Part shown: positions 30,671 to 39,622 of the stretch, piece after piece
Numbering within the stretch: position 1 is the first letter of the stretch
How the letters are laid out: each line of letters begins with the position of its first letter
Assembly (NCBI GenBank): GCA_951801825.1
Contig: CATOOF010000001.1
Coordinates: 316,132-380,131, forward strand
DNA: 64,000 nt
Origin: an uncultured Alphaproteobacteria bacterium
Lineage (GTDB): Bacteria > Pseudomonadota > Alphaproteobacteria > Rs-D84
Direction of reading: 5' to 3'
Notes under the pieces: model-generated
What the model was told of the DNA's origin: nothing
What the model saw: the letters and a program-made list of their open reading frames with translations, nothing else
The model's database searches: none
Made by a program: the position numbers and the translations under genes

Positions 30671-30856
30671 CTATCGTTGTTTTGTTTTTGAGTGTTTGAT
30701 AGCCGCTTTTGTTACTTTTTGCGCGTCAATCAGGCGATTTGTCATCCACAGTGAAACAAGAATATTTGCTCTCAGTGCCTTGTTATTGCGATATGACAGC
30801 AGCATTTTTCGAAATTCTTCACGTATTGATAACAGCTCTTCATCTATGTTGTTCAT
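30671..30856 (-). CDS. Small hypothetical protein, 61 aa
   Basis: Not recognised. It is helical and charged, with an acidic first third (NNIDEELLSIREEF) and a basic C-terminus. A good AGAGGT ribosome binding site lies 7 nt upstream. It heads a small minus-strand cluster with the 31-aa ORF and rpmH. A 17-nt palindrome at 30885-30901 lies just upstream and could be its operator. Confidence 0.5.
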   Translation of the reverse strand: MNNIDEELLSIREEFRKMLLSYRNNKALRANILVSLWMTNRLIDAQKVTKAAIKHSKTKQR

Positions 30857-30884
30857 GTCAAACCTCTTTTTTTATAATGGTATA

Positions 30885-30901
30885 ACAAATTGATAATTTG
30901 T
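30885..30901. promoter_or_regulatory. 17-nt palindrome, candidate operator
   Basis: ACAAATT-ATC-AATTTGT is a perfect inverted repeat with a 3-nt centre. It is located between the divergent 61-aa ORF (minus) and gyrA (plus) and overlaps a minus-strand TTGACA (30904-30899). Confidence 0.45.
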
Positions 30902-30985
30902 CAATGTTAAAAATCGGGTTTATGGCTTGACCGAAAGCCTATAATTCTGCTATTGTTTGCATGTAAAATAAGGGGAAAATTAAGT

Positions 30986-33712
30986 ATGTCTGAAATTTTG
31001 AACGAGTGCGCTGAAATAAAGGTTCCACAGTCTTCGTTGGAACATGAAATGCGAACCAGTTTCCTTGACTATGCGATGTCGGTAATTGTGGACCGTGCAC
31101 TGCCTGATGTGCGCGACGGATGTAAACCCGTACACCGCAGAATTCTGTATTCCATGAATGATATCGCCCCGGCGACCAAGCCGACGTTAAAGTCTGCCCG
31201 TATCGTCGGTGATGTTATGGGTAAATATCATCCCCACGGCGATAGTTCTATTTATGAGGCGATGGCCCGTATGGCCCAGGATTTTTCAATGGGCGAAATG
31301 CTGGTCCAGGGCCAGGGTAACTTTGGTTCGCGCGATGGTGATAAACCGGCCGCCATGCGTTACACAGAGGCACGCCTGTCTAAACTGGGCGCGTCCATGA
31401 TGGATGACATGGAAAAGGATACTGTCGACTGGATGCCGAACTTTGACGGCACGCTGCAGGAGCCGACCGTTCTGCCGACCAAGTTTCCGAATTTCCTGGT
31501 TAACGGCGGTTCGGGTATTGCCGTTGGTATGGCGACAAATGTTCCGACCTATAACCTGGGCGAGGTATGTAATGGTATCCTGGCAATTTTGGACAACCGT
31601 GAAATTTCCGATGACGAACTGTTTAATATTATTCCCGGACCGGACTTTCCAACGGGTGCAATTATCATGGGACATGCCGGCGCCTACAAGGCACACAACA
31701 CCGGGCGTGGTTCAATCATTGTTCGTGCAAAAACTCATATAGAGGAATTTCGTGACCACCAGGCCATCATCGTTGATGAAATTCCGTATCAGGTCAACAA
31801 GGCCCAGATGATTATCAAAATTGCAGAACTGATAAAAGACAAACGCATCGAGGGCATATCTGAAATCCGCGATGAATCGTCTAAGGAGGGGCTGCGTATC
31901 GTTATCGAATTAAAACGCGACGCAATCGCAGAGGTTGTGTTAAACCATCTGTTCCAATATACGGAAATGCAGACCAATTTCCCGGTTAACATGATGGCGC
32001 TGAACCGCGGGCGGCCGATGTTGTTCAATGTTCGTGGTGTCTTGGATGCATTTATTGATTTCCGTGCCGAGGTTATACGTCGCCGCACCATATTTGATTT
32101 GAACAAGGCGCGCAATCGTGCACATACTTTGTTGGGTCTGTCGGTTGCGGTTGGCAATCTGGACGAGGTAATAGAACTTATTAAATCCAGTCCCAACCCA
32201 GAGGCGGCGCGCACGGCGTTGGTGTCGCGCGGTTGGCGTGCGGCGGATATTGAAACATATATCCAGCTGATTGACGACCCGAACACAGAATATGAAAATG
32301 GCATGTTCCACATGTCCGAAGACCAGGCGCGTGCAATTTTGGAGCTGCAGTTACATCGCCTTACCGGGCTGGAGCGCGACAAGATTCACGAAGACTTGGT
32401 CACATTGGGCGGAACGATAAAAGATTTGTTGGAAATTCTGGGTTCGGCCGCGCGCATAATCCAGATTATCCGTGATGAAACGGCCGCTGTTCGCGACAAC
32501 TGGGCGTCGCCCCGTCGTACAGAAATATCCGATGCGGAAATAGACATTGATATAGAGGACTTAATCGCCCGCGAAGATATGGTTATAACCGTTACAAACA
32601 CCGGATATATCAAACGTGTTGCGCTGGATACGTATCGTGCGCAAAAACGCGGCGGCAAAGGTCGCAATGCCATGGCAACCAAGGAAGATGATTATGTCGT
32701 CCAGGTGTTTGTTGCCAATACCCATACGCCATTGCTGTTCTTTAGCTCTAAGGGTATTTGCTATAAGCTAAAGACGTATAAACTGCCCGAAGCGGCGGCC
32801 GCCGCCAAGGGACGTCCCCTGGTTAACCTGTTACCGTTGTCGGCCGGTGAAACCATTACGGCAATCCTGCCGGTATCGGACGAAGAGGTAGAGCGTGTAC
32901 GCGCATCCGGCAAGGAACACTTCCTGATGTTTGCGACCGCATCGGGTACGGTGCGCCGCAACCGCATGTCTGATTTTGATTCCATTCGTGCAAATGGCAA
33001 GATTGCCATGAAACTTGACGACGGCGACAGTCTTATATCTGTTTTACCGTGTTCGGATGACCAGGATGTGTTCCTGTCGACGTATCGTGGTCGCTGTATA
33101 CGATTCCCGGTGGATGAAATCCGCGTGTTTGCGGGTCGCAACTCGACCGGTGTGCGTGGAATGACGCTGGGGGCGGATGACCGTATTATCGGTATGGCAA
33201 TGCTGAACCGTGGTGAAACAGATGCCGCTGTGCGCGCTGCATATATCAAACAGTCGCGTGCCGCCCGTCGCGCCGCCACCGGCATAGAGGAAGAGGCCGA
33301 CGCCGAAGAAGAGGTGACAACACTGGTTTTGGATGATGAACGCATGCAGGAACTGGCGGCACGTGAAGAATTTATCCTGACCATATCCGAAAACGGCTTT
33401 GGAAAGCGTACCAGTTCGTATGAATACCGCACAACGCATCGTGGCGGTAACGGTTTCGCTAATATAAAGCTGGGCGGGAAAAATACTGCGGTTGCAGGTT
33501 CTTTCCCGGTGGCCGATGATCACGATATTATAATGGTTACAGACGGTGGAAAAATTATTCGTACACCGGTGGCCGATGTCAGAATTGCGGGTCGTGCGAC
33601 GGCGGGTGTAACACTGTTGCGTACGGCGGAAAATGAAAAAGTTGTATCTGCAATCTCTATCGTTCGTGACGACACGACCGAAGAAGAAACCGTAATCGAG
33701 ACAGACGAATAA
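30986..33712 (+). CDS. gyrA: DNA gyrase subunit A
   Basis: The breakage-reunion subunit of DNA gyrase. The N-terminal domain carries the quinolone-resistance region [15 protein letters not shown] (Ser at the E. coli 83 position, Glu at the 87 position), [11 protein letters not shown], and the catalytic Tyr in [12 protein letters not shown]. The C-terminal DNA-wrapping pinwheel holds the GyrA box QKRGGKG, which separates it from ParC. The length of 908 aa is normal. The start at 30986 follows AGGGGA. A MerR gene follows 15 nt downstream. Confidence 0.96.
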   Translation: MSEILNECAEIKVPQSSLEHEMRTSFLDYAMSVIVDRALPDVRDGCKPVHRRILYSMNDIAPATKPTLKSARIVGDVMGKYHPHGDSSIYEAMARMAQDFSMGEMLVQGQGNFGSRDGDKPAAMRYTEARLSKLGASMMDDMEKDTVDWMPNFDGTLQEPTVLPTKFPNFLVNGGSGIAVGMATNVPTYNLGEVCNGILAILDNREISDDELFNIIPGPDFPTGAIIMGHAGAYKAHNTGRGSIIVRAKTHIEEFRDHQAIIVDEIPYQVNKAQMIIKIAELIKDKRIEGISEIRDESSKEGLRIVIELKRDAIAEVVLNHLFQYTEMQTNFPVNMMALNRGRPMLFNVRGVLDAFIDFRAEVIRRRTIFDLNKARNRAHTLLGLSVAVGNLDEVIELIKSSPNPEAARTALVSRGWRAADIETYIQLIDDPNTEYENGMFHMSEDQARAILELQLHRLTGLERDKIHEDLVTLGGTIKDLLEILGSAARIIQIIRDETAAVRDNWASPRRTEISDAEIDIDIEDLIAREDMVITVTNTGYIKRVALDTYRAQKRGGKGRNAMATKEDDYVVQVFVANTHTPLLFFSSKGICYKLKTYKLPEAAAAAKGRPLVNLLPLSAGETITAILPVSDEEVERVRASGKEHFLMFATASGTVRRNRMSDFDSIRANGKIAMKLDDGDSLISVLPCSDDQDVFLSTYRGRCIRFPVDEIRVFAGRNSTGVRGMTLGADDRIIGMAMLNRGETDAAVRAAYIKQSRAARRAATGIEEEADAEEEVTTLVLDDERMQELAAREEFILTISENGFGKRTSSYEYRTTHRGGNGFANIKLGGKNTAVAGSFPVADDHDIIMVTDGGKIIRTPVADVRIAGRATAGVTLLRTAENEKVVSAISIVRDDTTEEETVIETDE

Positions 33713-33727
33713 TATTTGGGGGCCGGC

Positions 33728-34099
33728 ATGGATAACAACGAATATTTTGCATCAATAAACGAGGTGTCAAAACGCTTGTCTGTGCCGGCGCATACTCTGC
33801 GCTATTGGGAAAAGCAGTTCCCCGTTGTCATTCGTCCCACAACCGGGGCCGGCGGGCGTCGTTATTATCGTCAGGAAACAATCCAGCGTCTGGAAATAAT
33901 AAAAGATTTGCTTTATAACCGTGGAATGACAATCGCGGGGGTAAAAAAGTTAATTCGCGATGGTTCGCTGGCCGATATGGCGGCGGGGGGCGGCGCATCT
34001 GTGGGGACGTCGTCTGGCGGCAAACCAGAATGTGCGGCCGATATTGATTTGGCGCTGTCGTTGCTGGCTGCGGCGCGTGAAATATTGTCAGAGAAATAA
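33728..34099 (+). CDS. MerR family transcriptional regulator
   Basis: A 123-aa protein with a winged helix-turn-helix of MerR type: INEVSKRLSVPAHTLRYWEKQFP, then RRYYRQETIQRLEIIKDLL and a G-M-T-I-x-G-V-K-K-L helix. The C-terminus has a Gly-rich linker and a short helix and no cysteines, so it is not a metal sensor. Similar small MerR proteins in alphaproteobacteria often sit beside ihfA. Here it follows gyrA directly and is probably cotranscribed. Confidence 0.88.
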   Translation: MDNNEYFASINEVSKRLSVPAHTLRYWEKQFPVVIRPTTGAGGRRYYRQETIQRLEIIKDLLYNRGMTIAGVKKLIRDGSLADMAAGGGASVGTSSGGKPECAADIDLALSLLAAAREILSEK

Positions 34100-34126
34100 A
34101 AACGCCCCGTTTGGGGCATTTTTTTA
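34099..34126. terminator. Bidirectional terminator between merR and lipoprotein gene
   Basis: Stem GCCCC/GGGGC (34104-34108 with 34113-34117) with A-run and T-run flanks, overlapping the stop of the minus-strand lipoprotein gene. Confidence 0.8.
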
Positions 34127-34963
34127 TTTCTGCGATTGATTCTGCCGGCTGATTAGCATTTCCTGCTTTATGCGCAATTTGCGTTTTTCTTGTTTCAGCG
34201 AGTCTATCGTTGCATTGAATCTTGGTGCAATTTTTAATTCTGCATCTGTATATATGCTGTCAACTATCGCACATCTGCGATTGTATTCGTTTATCTCGTT
34301 CTGGGCTTTTATAAATTCCGCTTTTTTTGGATATTTGCGAATAATGTCGCTTGCCGGTTGTGAATATATGCGCATCAGTTCCTTTGCAAACTTTTGGGCG
34401 ATTGCATTTACATTCTTGTTCTTAAATGTAATACCGCCGTAATCGTTTGTTATATAAAAGGGCATGTCATATATCAGATAGTTTAATTCATAACTGACGT
34501 TATACAAATCCAATAATGTACCGCGATCTGCCATAATATTTTTTATGTTTTTTTGGTTTATAGAATTGTTGTACGTTTCTTTCAGTTGTGATTTGATGTT
34601 TGTTAAGTCTTTCTTGCTTAAGAAAGTGCTCAGCGGAAAACGCATGCTGGCTTTTTGTGCCTGGCTGTGCTGGATGCTGTCCAGAATACGGAAATTGTTT
34701 AAAGAAATACTGTCTATTTTCTCATAATCTTCGTCCAGCCATTGCTTCAATATGGAATACATCGGCAAATTGGCGACATTAGTCGCCACAGCGCGATCGC
34801 GCTGTACACGTGCGCTGTCAATTTGAATCTCTATTTTTTCGACCTTGGTGTCAATTTCCGCGATTTTTTCCTCGCGCGATTTGCATGCCGCCAACAATCC
34901 CGGCAATACGGTTAATAAAAGTGCTTTCTTTGTTGTTGCCAATAAGTTTCTTGGTTTCATCAT
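34124..34963 (-). CDS. Coiled-coil lipoprotein, 279 aa, unknown function
   Basis: Not recognised. A signal peptide with lipobox LLAAC (Cys about 27) is followed by a Glu/Lys/Asp-rich coiled coil (30-75), a helical middle and a second basic coiled coil at the C-terminus. The start at 34963 follows AGGAG with a 9-nt spacer; the upstream in-frame start lacks a site. The gene is AT-rich compared with gyrA, with many Asn/Ile/Lys codons, which suggests foreign origin. Confidence 0.75.
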   Translation of the reverse strand: MMKPRNLLATTKKALLLTVLPGLLAACKSREEKIAEIDTKVEKIEIQIDSARVQRDRAVATNVANLPMYSILKQWLDEDYEKIDSISLNNFRILDSIQHSQAQKASMRFPLSTFLSKKDLTNIKSQLKETYNNSINQKNIKNIMADRGTLLDLYNVSYELNYLIYDMPFYITNDYGGITFKNKNVNAIAQKFAKELMRIYSQPASDIIRKYPKKAEFIKAQNEINEYNRRCAIVDSIYTDAELKIAPRFNATIDSLKQEKRKLRIKQEMLISRQNQSQK

Positions 34964-35079
34964 CTTTTTATACTCCTGTGCCAACCATGTCGGTTATATT
35001 AGTACAAAAATATTATATGTCAAGAATATTTTAAAGTTTTTCTTGCGACATGTATCAATATACATTATCTTGACATATT

Positions 35080-35817
35080 ATGGCTCAAAAATCTATCAGG
35101 CATTTTATTACCAACGTGATATGCGGCTTTGTTTACAACAAGGATGGCCGTAAAAAGTTGCGTGTGGTATTGAATTCGCCGATGCTGGAATATATACGCT
35201 TTATTCGTGCCGATACCGGCCTGCGTGCGCCGCGATTGCGTACATTTGTTGGCTACCAGGCGCGCAGCCTGATAATAGGTGTTAACACCCGCTGGGTTTA
35301 TAAATTTCCGTTGCGGCGTGATAATTATCGTGCGCTGGCACTGCGTGAGCAGAGGATAATTCGTGCATTGGCGCCATATTCGCCCATATCGATTCCGGAT
35401 GTTGAACTGATTGAATACAAAAACATTTTAATCCGTAAATATGATTATATTTCTGGTGCCACACTGCGTTGGGCGCCGCGTGATGTTATTATGGCCAATC
35501 TGGACAAACTGGCGGCCCAGGTTGCGCGATTTCTGTATGATGTTGGTTGTGCGGACCCCGATGCAATACGCGATTTAAAGCCGTGCCCAGATGCGCGTCC
35601 TGGATATATGATGGGCTGGTCCCAGGGCGATGTATGCGATAACTTTATGATTGATTTAAAAACGATGACAGTTCGTGCATTCATTGACTGGGAGGATGCA
35701 CGCTTTTGTGACTTTTCATACATGTTTAACTGTGAAAAGCGCACGCCGGCGCGCGAGTTTATGAATGCGGTGCGTATTGAATACGACCGGTTGTGGAATG
35801 CGGGTGGAAAATTATAA
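35080..35817 (+). CDS. APH/choline-kinase-like phosphotransferase, 245 aa
   Basis: The pattern fits a small-molecule kinase of the aminoglycoside phosphotransferase superfamily: a Lys in RWVYKFPL for ATP binding, a hinge region, the catalytic loop SQGDVCDN (Gln instead of the usual His before Gly-Asp) and the metal-binding IDWEDARFCD. Such proteins phosphorylate sugars or amino alcohols, often in surface polysaccharide synthesis. The nearby glycosyltransferase fits this but does not prove it. The substrate is unknown. tRNA-Glu begins 2 nt after the stop on the other strand. Confidence 0.65.
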   Translation: MAQKSIRHFITNVICGFVYNKDGRKKLRVVLNSPMLEYIRFIRADTGLRAPRLRTFVGYQARSLIIGVNTRWVYKFPLRRDNYRALALREQRIIRALAPYSPISIPDVELIEYKNILIRKYDYISGATLRWAPRDVIMANLDKLAAQVARFLYDVGCADPDAIRDLKPCPDARPGYMMGWSQGDVCDNFMIDLKTMTVRAFIDWEDARFCDFSYMFNCEKRTPAREFMNAVRIEYDRLWNAGGKL

Positions 35818-35818
35818 C

Positions 35819-35893
35819 TGGCAGTCCCAACGGGAATCGAACCCGTGTTGCCGGAATGAGAATCCGATGTCCTAACCGCTAGACGATGGGACC
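35819..35893 (-). tRNA. tRNA-Glu (anticodon CTC)
   Basis: A 75-nt minus-strand cloverleaf with acceptor GGTCCCA, anticodon loop TTCTCAT (CTC), T-loop GGTTCGATTCC and encoded CCA. Confidence 0.94.
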
Positions 35894-36021
35894 GCGTGCC
35901 TCTTATAATAACAGCTTTTGCGGCATTTGCAAATAATTCTTATGTTGATGCCAAACTTTCATTTTATTCGGGGCGCTTTTTTATTGATATCCGGTTTTTT
36001 TTATATATTATCTGCCATGAA

Positions 36022-36561
36022 ATGACAAAAAGAGCCAAGGTTTTAGCTATTGCCGCGTTTATTCTCGCTTTTTGTGCATCTGATGCGGATGCACAGTCTG
36101 ATATATGGGAAATCAACCGTCAAATAAATGATGTGCGATATAATATTGAGCAGTTGCGTGTTAAAAATCCTGCCCGCATAGAAAAGGCTTTGAGTAATAA
36201 TTCAGATTATCGCTATGTTATAGAGCGTGGCGCCGAAGTGGACAGCCTGCGTCGTAAGAACGAGCGTATATTGGATCGCGCATATCGCATTGTTCGCAGT
36301 CGTGATCCGTATAATCCTGCAACTCGCTCAACAATGCTGTTCGTGTTGTATTGTACCAAATACCGTGATTTGCAGACGTTGAAAAGCCTGTATGAAATGA
36401 ACAGGCATGATATTGAAAATTACGAGCAGCACAAGGCGAAGGCGGACGCATTACGCCAGCGTTTAAAAAATCATTACGACAGTATAATGTATTCAGAAAT
36501 TCATCGAAATCAAATGTTGATGGATTCCCTGCTGACACGAAAAATGGAATTAGTGAAATAG
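36022..36561 (+). CDS. Exported coiled-coil protein, 179 aa
   Basis: Not recognised. The start at 36022 gives a signal peptide (MTKRAKVL, core, cleavage near Ala-Asp-Ala-Gln at 25). The mature protein is almost entirely charged helix with heptad spacing (about 30-75 and 130-175) and no cysteines beyond one. A TATTAT box 10 nt upstream implies a very short leader. It shares AT-rich, coiled-coil style with the lipoprotein at 34124 and may belong to the same accessory block. Confidence 0.65.
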   Translation: MTKRAKVLAIAAFILAFCASDADAQSDIWEINRQINDVRYNIEQLRVKNPARIEKALSNNSDYRYVIERGAEVDSLRRKNERILDRAYRIVRSRDPYNPATRSTMLFVLYCTKYRDLQTLKSLYEMNRHDIENYEQHKAKADALRQRLKNHYDSIMYSEIHRNQMLMDSLLTRKMELVK

Positions 36562-36595
36562 TTCTAAAAATTCCGCCGAATGCCCATGCCGCAGA

Positions 36596-37345
36596 TTAAT
36601 TGCAGGGGCTTGCTTGGCCGAAAATATCTTTTAAATAAGGCTCGTTTGAATTATAAAGTTGCTCTTGTGAAAAATATTGGGTCAGCAGTTTAAATTTTTC
36701 TTTTTTTAATTCTGGGGTTTTATTTCGTGATACGCCGTTCATTCTGAATTTTGAACATGCAAACGGTATATGATAAAACTTCTCTTTCGCAGAGATTAGT
36801 TTAAGCCATTTTTCCTTGTCGCTCACGATTTTGAAATCTGTTCTATACGGTCCGTGTCTTTTAAACAGTTTGTGATGGATAAAGCACGACTGGTGGCCCA
36901 GTGTGTTTGTTAAAAAGAAATCTTTTGTAATCGTTTCCGGATAAGTTTTTATAAAACAGTCTTCTGGGGTGTCAAACAAGCGGTATGAGTCACCATAAAA
37001 GACGCATTCGTCATGATTGGATAAAAAAGGTATTATTCGTTCAATGGTGTCGGTGTCGTATAACATGTCGCCACCGTTCATGAACAACAGATATTCGCCA
37101 TGTGCGGCGGCAATTCATTTATTCATTGCATCATATACGCCGTTGTCAGCCTCGCTTATAAAAATATCCATGCGGTTAATATACTTGCGCAGCGTGTCAA
37201 TTGTTCCGTCGGTTGATGCGCCGTCAACAACAACCCACTCAAAATTTTGATTGGTTTGGCCGATAATACTTTTGCATGTCGCTTCTATGAAAGGCTCGTT
37301 CCTGCAAATTGTTATTATAGAAATAGGATATTTGTTGTTTTTCAT
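36596..37345 (-). pseudogene. Family 2 glycosyltransferase interrupted by one in-frame UGA
   Basis: Residues 1-76 carry the GT-A start of a family 2 enzyme: ISIITICRNEPFIEATCKSI, VVVDGASTDGTIDTL and ISEADNGVYDAMNK. The frame then meets TGA at 37117-37115 and continues in the same frame with IAAAHGEY, FMNGGDM and about 160 more residues without another stop. Family members read Y-D-A-M-N-K-G-I-A at this point, so a GGA Gly codon has become TGA by one change. The C-terminal half keeps its acceptor-side helices and ends normally at 36596. It probably acted in LPS or capsule sugar transfer. It could be a very recent pseudogene, a phase-varying allele or a sequencing error. Confidence 0.8.
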
Positions 37346-37411
37346 TATATGTTGAAAATAGCATTTTTTTTAATGATTGCAATATATAAAGCGCCGCCAT
37401 ATGTTTATAAC

Positions 37412-37436
37412 AAACCCCGCCCTTGTGGGCGGGGTA
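37412..37436 (-). terminator. Strong hairpin, possible terminator
   Basis: Perfect stem CCCCGCCC/GGGCGGGG (37415-37422 with 37427-37434), followed on the minus strand by a short T-rich stretch. It lies just downstream (minus strand) of the tRNA-Gln 3'-end copy. Confidence 0.5.
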
Positions 37437-37441
37437 AGTCT

Positions 37442-37456
37442 TGGTTGGGGCGCACG
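37442..37456 (-). repeat. Copy of the tRNA-Gln 3' end
   Basis: TGGTTGGGGCGCACG is identical to 37625-37639, the CCA end and acceptor arm of tRNA-Gln, in the same orientation about 183 nt away. The rest of the tRNA is not repeated here. Confidence 0.7.
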
Positions 37457-37586
37457 CAGGGGCGTGGGGATGTCCCCACTAGTGTTTTGGAAAATCTGTG
37501 ATTTTTCGAAACACGTACAAAACGTTAATAACGTTTTGCTGTAATCGTGTGGAACCGACGATTACAATCCATGCAATGCATCATTT

Positions 37587-37620
37587 TATAAAAGATACCC
37601 CAAATGGGGTATCTTTTATA
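37587..37620. terminator. Terminator after tRNA-Gln
   Basis: A 15-bp perfect inverted repeat (37587-37601 with 37606-37620, loop aaat) with A/T-rich outer arms, placed 5 nt from the tRNA-Gln 3' end. Confidence 0.8.
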
Positions 37621-37624
37621 AAAC

Positions 37625-37698
37625 TGGTTGGGGCGCACGGATTCGAACCATGATAAAGAGAACCAAAATCTCTTGTCCTACCATTAGACGACACCCCA
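37625..37698 (-). tRNA. tRNA-Gln (anticodon TTG)
   Basis: A 74-nt minus-strand cloverleaf: acceptor TGGGGTG with CGCCCCA, anticodon stem GAGA/TCTC with loop TTTTGGT (TTG), T-loop GGTTCGAATCC and encoded CCA. Confidence 0.95.
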
Positions 37699-37762
37699 AA
37701 AGCATTCCTGATTATAATTATGCAGTAAAATTTTGCAATAACAAAAAAATTGAAATTAGGAC

Positions 37763-37790
37763 TTGCAATAAATTCATTAAAATATATAAT
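37763..37790 (+). promoter_or_regulatory. Promoter of the marR-tolC-adaptor-RND operon
   Basis: -35 TTGCAA (37763-37768), a 16-nt spacer and -10 TATAAT (37785-37790). The leader to the marR start is about 48 nt. No clear MarR-type palindrome is visible in it. Confidence 0.6.
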
Positions 37791-37844
37791 TATTCAGGTT
37801 TTTAATCATTGGTTCTGACTGACTTGAGTATAAAGGAAATAAAT

Positions 37845-38282
37845 ATGGTGCGCAAGGAGTTTGTTAATTTAATGGAGGAAAACGTTATGTTGCTGGACCG
37901 CCTGGAGGATCGGTTGCATATAAACCCGGCTCATATTTCAGGCTATCCGCGTAATCAGATGGTTGTTCTGGTTCGTTTATATATGGGTGGCCGGGGGCGT
38001 CTAAAAGACATTGCCCGCCGCGAGGGTGTTTCCACGCCAAACCTGTGTGCCTCTTTTCGTAAGTTGGAGCGTGATGGATTGATTCAGCGCGTAATGGATG
38101 AAAACGACCGCCGCAATGTTTGGTATTCGGTAACAGATTCTGGCCGTGAACTGTCGTTACGTGTTTTGGAAAATTTCCGGTCGGGAATTGCGTCTATGTT
38201 TTCGACGCTCTCGTCCGCGGACGAGCGCACCATGTCTGGTGCGCTAAAAACAATAAACAGCATTTTGAAAAATATGGAGTAG
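37845..38282 (+). CDS. MarR family transcriptional regulator
   Basis: A 145-aa winged-helix protein. The recognition region is LKDIARREGVSTPNLCASFRKLERDGLIQR followed by the wing DENDRRNVWYSVTDSG, the classic MarR pattern with Asp-x2-Arg. The start at 37845 is preceded by AAGGA. It is the first gene of an operon with tolC, an adaptor and an RND transporter, so it probably represses that operon in response to a ligand. Confidence 0.92.
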   Translation: MVRKEFVNLMEENVMLLDRLEDRLHINPAHISGYPRNQMVVLVRLYMGGRGRLKDIARREGVSTPNLCASFRKLERDGLIQRVMDENDRRNVWYSVTDSGRELSLRVLENFRSGIASMFSTLSSADERTMSGALKTINSILKNME

Positions 38283-38289
38283 TACGAGC

Positions 38290-39621
38290 ATGCATAACGC
38301 AACAAAAATGTTGGGGCTGGGCGCCCTGGGGGTGGTTTTGTGCGCCGCATCCGCCAATGCAATGGATTTGTCGTTGCAGTCGGCGGTGGATAAAATTGTC
38401 GCAGAATCGCAAGATGTAAAAAAGGCTGATGCAAATGTAAAAAAGGCTCAGGCCCAGTTGTCGGCTGCGAATGCTAATCGCTGGTTTAAATTGGACGGAA
38501 CGGCAACGTATATGAATATGATAAACGTTGAAAATCCGTCAAAATCCAATAGTATTACATTGCCGTCAACAATCGGCGCAATGATTGACAAATCGTTCGA
38601 GGGCCAGGATATAAAGCTGGAAATTCCGGATAATATTTTGTCGTTGGGCGTGTCCGCATCTCAGCCGATTTATACATTTGGTAAAATTGGCAACGCGGTA
38701 AAAAGTGTAAAGGCCGCGATAAAAATGTCAGAGAGCAGCCGCGAGCTGACCCTGCGCGAAGTAAAGTACAGCGCGGCCAACATTTATTGGACGGCTAAAA
38801 TGACCGACGATATTGTAAAAATTGCGCGTGCCGATTTGGATGCGGCCCGTGCCGCGCGCCGTAACCTGGCGTCTGCCGGGCGTGCGAACCGAATAAATCT
38901 GGTAAAGATAGAATCAGATATTGCGTCAAAGGAAATAAACCTTTCGGATGCGGAATTTAACCGTGACACGGCGTATCGTATGTTAAAGATTTTGGCCGGA
39001 ATCGACATGGACGAAGAAATAACGCTGACTGACAATTTTCCAAAAACATTTGCGGCGATTGACGGCGCCCCGCTGAAAAACAATCCGGAATGGGATATTT
39101 TGACCCAGCAAATTCAAATGTACGAGGCCAAGGCAAAATCATCGCGTGCGGAATATCTGCCGACATTGGCGGCGACCGCATCTTACAGCTATACCGCAAT
39201 TGGTCCGGAATTTGACACCATGTTTGACCAGCGCGGTGCCCAGTCTGCATATTGGGGTTTGGCGTTGCAGATGCCTATATTTCACGGCGGGGCTATTCGC
39301 GCAAATGCGACTATTGACGCAATGGATGCAGAAAATGCCCGCCAGGATCTGGACAAATCCAAAAAGTTAAAGACAGAAGAATATGACAACGCGATAAAGA
39401 AATACAATCATCTGCGCGGGAATTTGGCAACGCTGGAAAATGCACGCAACCTGGCTGCGAAAACTTATCAGTTTTCGACCGAACGTTTTGCCGCCGGCCA
39501 AACGTCCGCAATAGAGTTGGCAGAGGTTTCCGCCGGGCTGTACCAGTTGGATATGGCGTTGTTGAATGCAAAATATAATATTTTAATGTCCGCCGAGGCG
39601 GTAAAAAAACTGGGTGAGTAA
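38290..39621 (+). CDS. tolC: TolC-family outer membrane efflux protein
   Basis: A signal peptide ends at about residue 22 (Ala-Asn-Ala). Two internally similar halves follow of the outer membrane efflux protein type, with long helices (for example VKKADANVKKAQAQLSAANA and the second-half KKLKTEEYDNAIKKYNHLRG) and beta segments containing SLGVSASQPIYTFGK and GLALQMPIFHGG. Length is 443 aa. It would form the trimeric exit duct. The ribosome binding site GGAG overlaps the marR stop region, so the genes are coupled. Confidence 0.92.
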   Translation: MHNATKMLGLGALGVVLCAASANAMDLSLQSAVDKIVAESQDVKKADANVKKAQAQLSAANANRWFKLDGTATYMNMINVENPSKSNSITLPSTIGAMIDKSFEGQDIKLEIPDNILSLGVSASQPIYTFGKIGNAVKSVKAAIKMSESSRELTLREVKYSAANIYWTAKMTDDIVKIARADLDAARAARRNLASAGRANRINLVKIESDIASKEINLSDAEFNRDTAYRMLKILAGIDMDEEITLTDNFPKTFAAIDGAPLKNNPEWDILTQQIQMYEAKAKSSRAEYLPTLAATASYSYTAIGPEFDTMFDQRGAQSAYWGLALQMPIFHGGAIRANATIDAMDAENARQDLDKSKKLKTEEYDNAIKKYNHLRGNLATLENARNLAAKTYQFSTERFAAGQTSAIELAEVSAGLYQLDMALLNAKYNILMSAEAVKKLGE

Positions 39622-39622
39622 A

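Noticed and set aside
30986..33712. ParC instead of GyrA
   Set aside because: The GyrA box QKRGGKG and the [11 protein letters not shown] segment favour GyrA.
37088..37345. UGA recoding (alternative genetic code or selenocysteine) in the glycosyltransferase
   Set aside because: UGA is a normal stop for recR and def, Trp is encoded by UGG in conserved places, and the expected residue is Gly. No SECIS-like hairpin was noticed. A point mutation is simpler.
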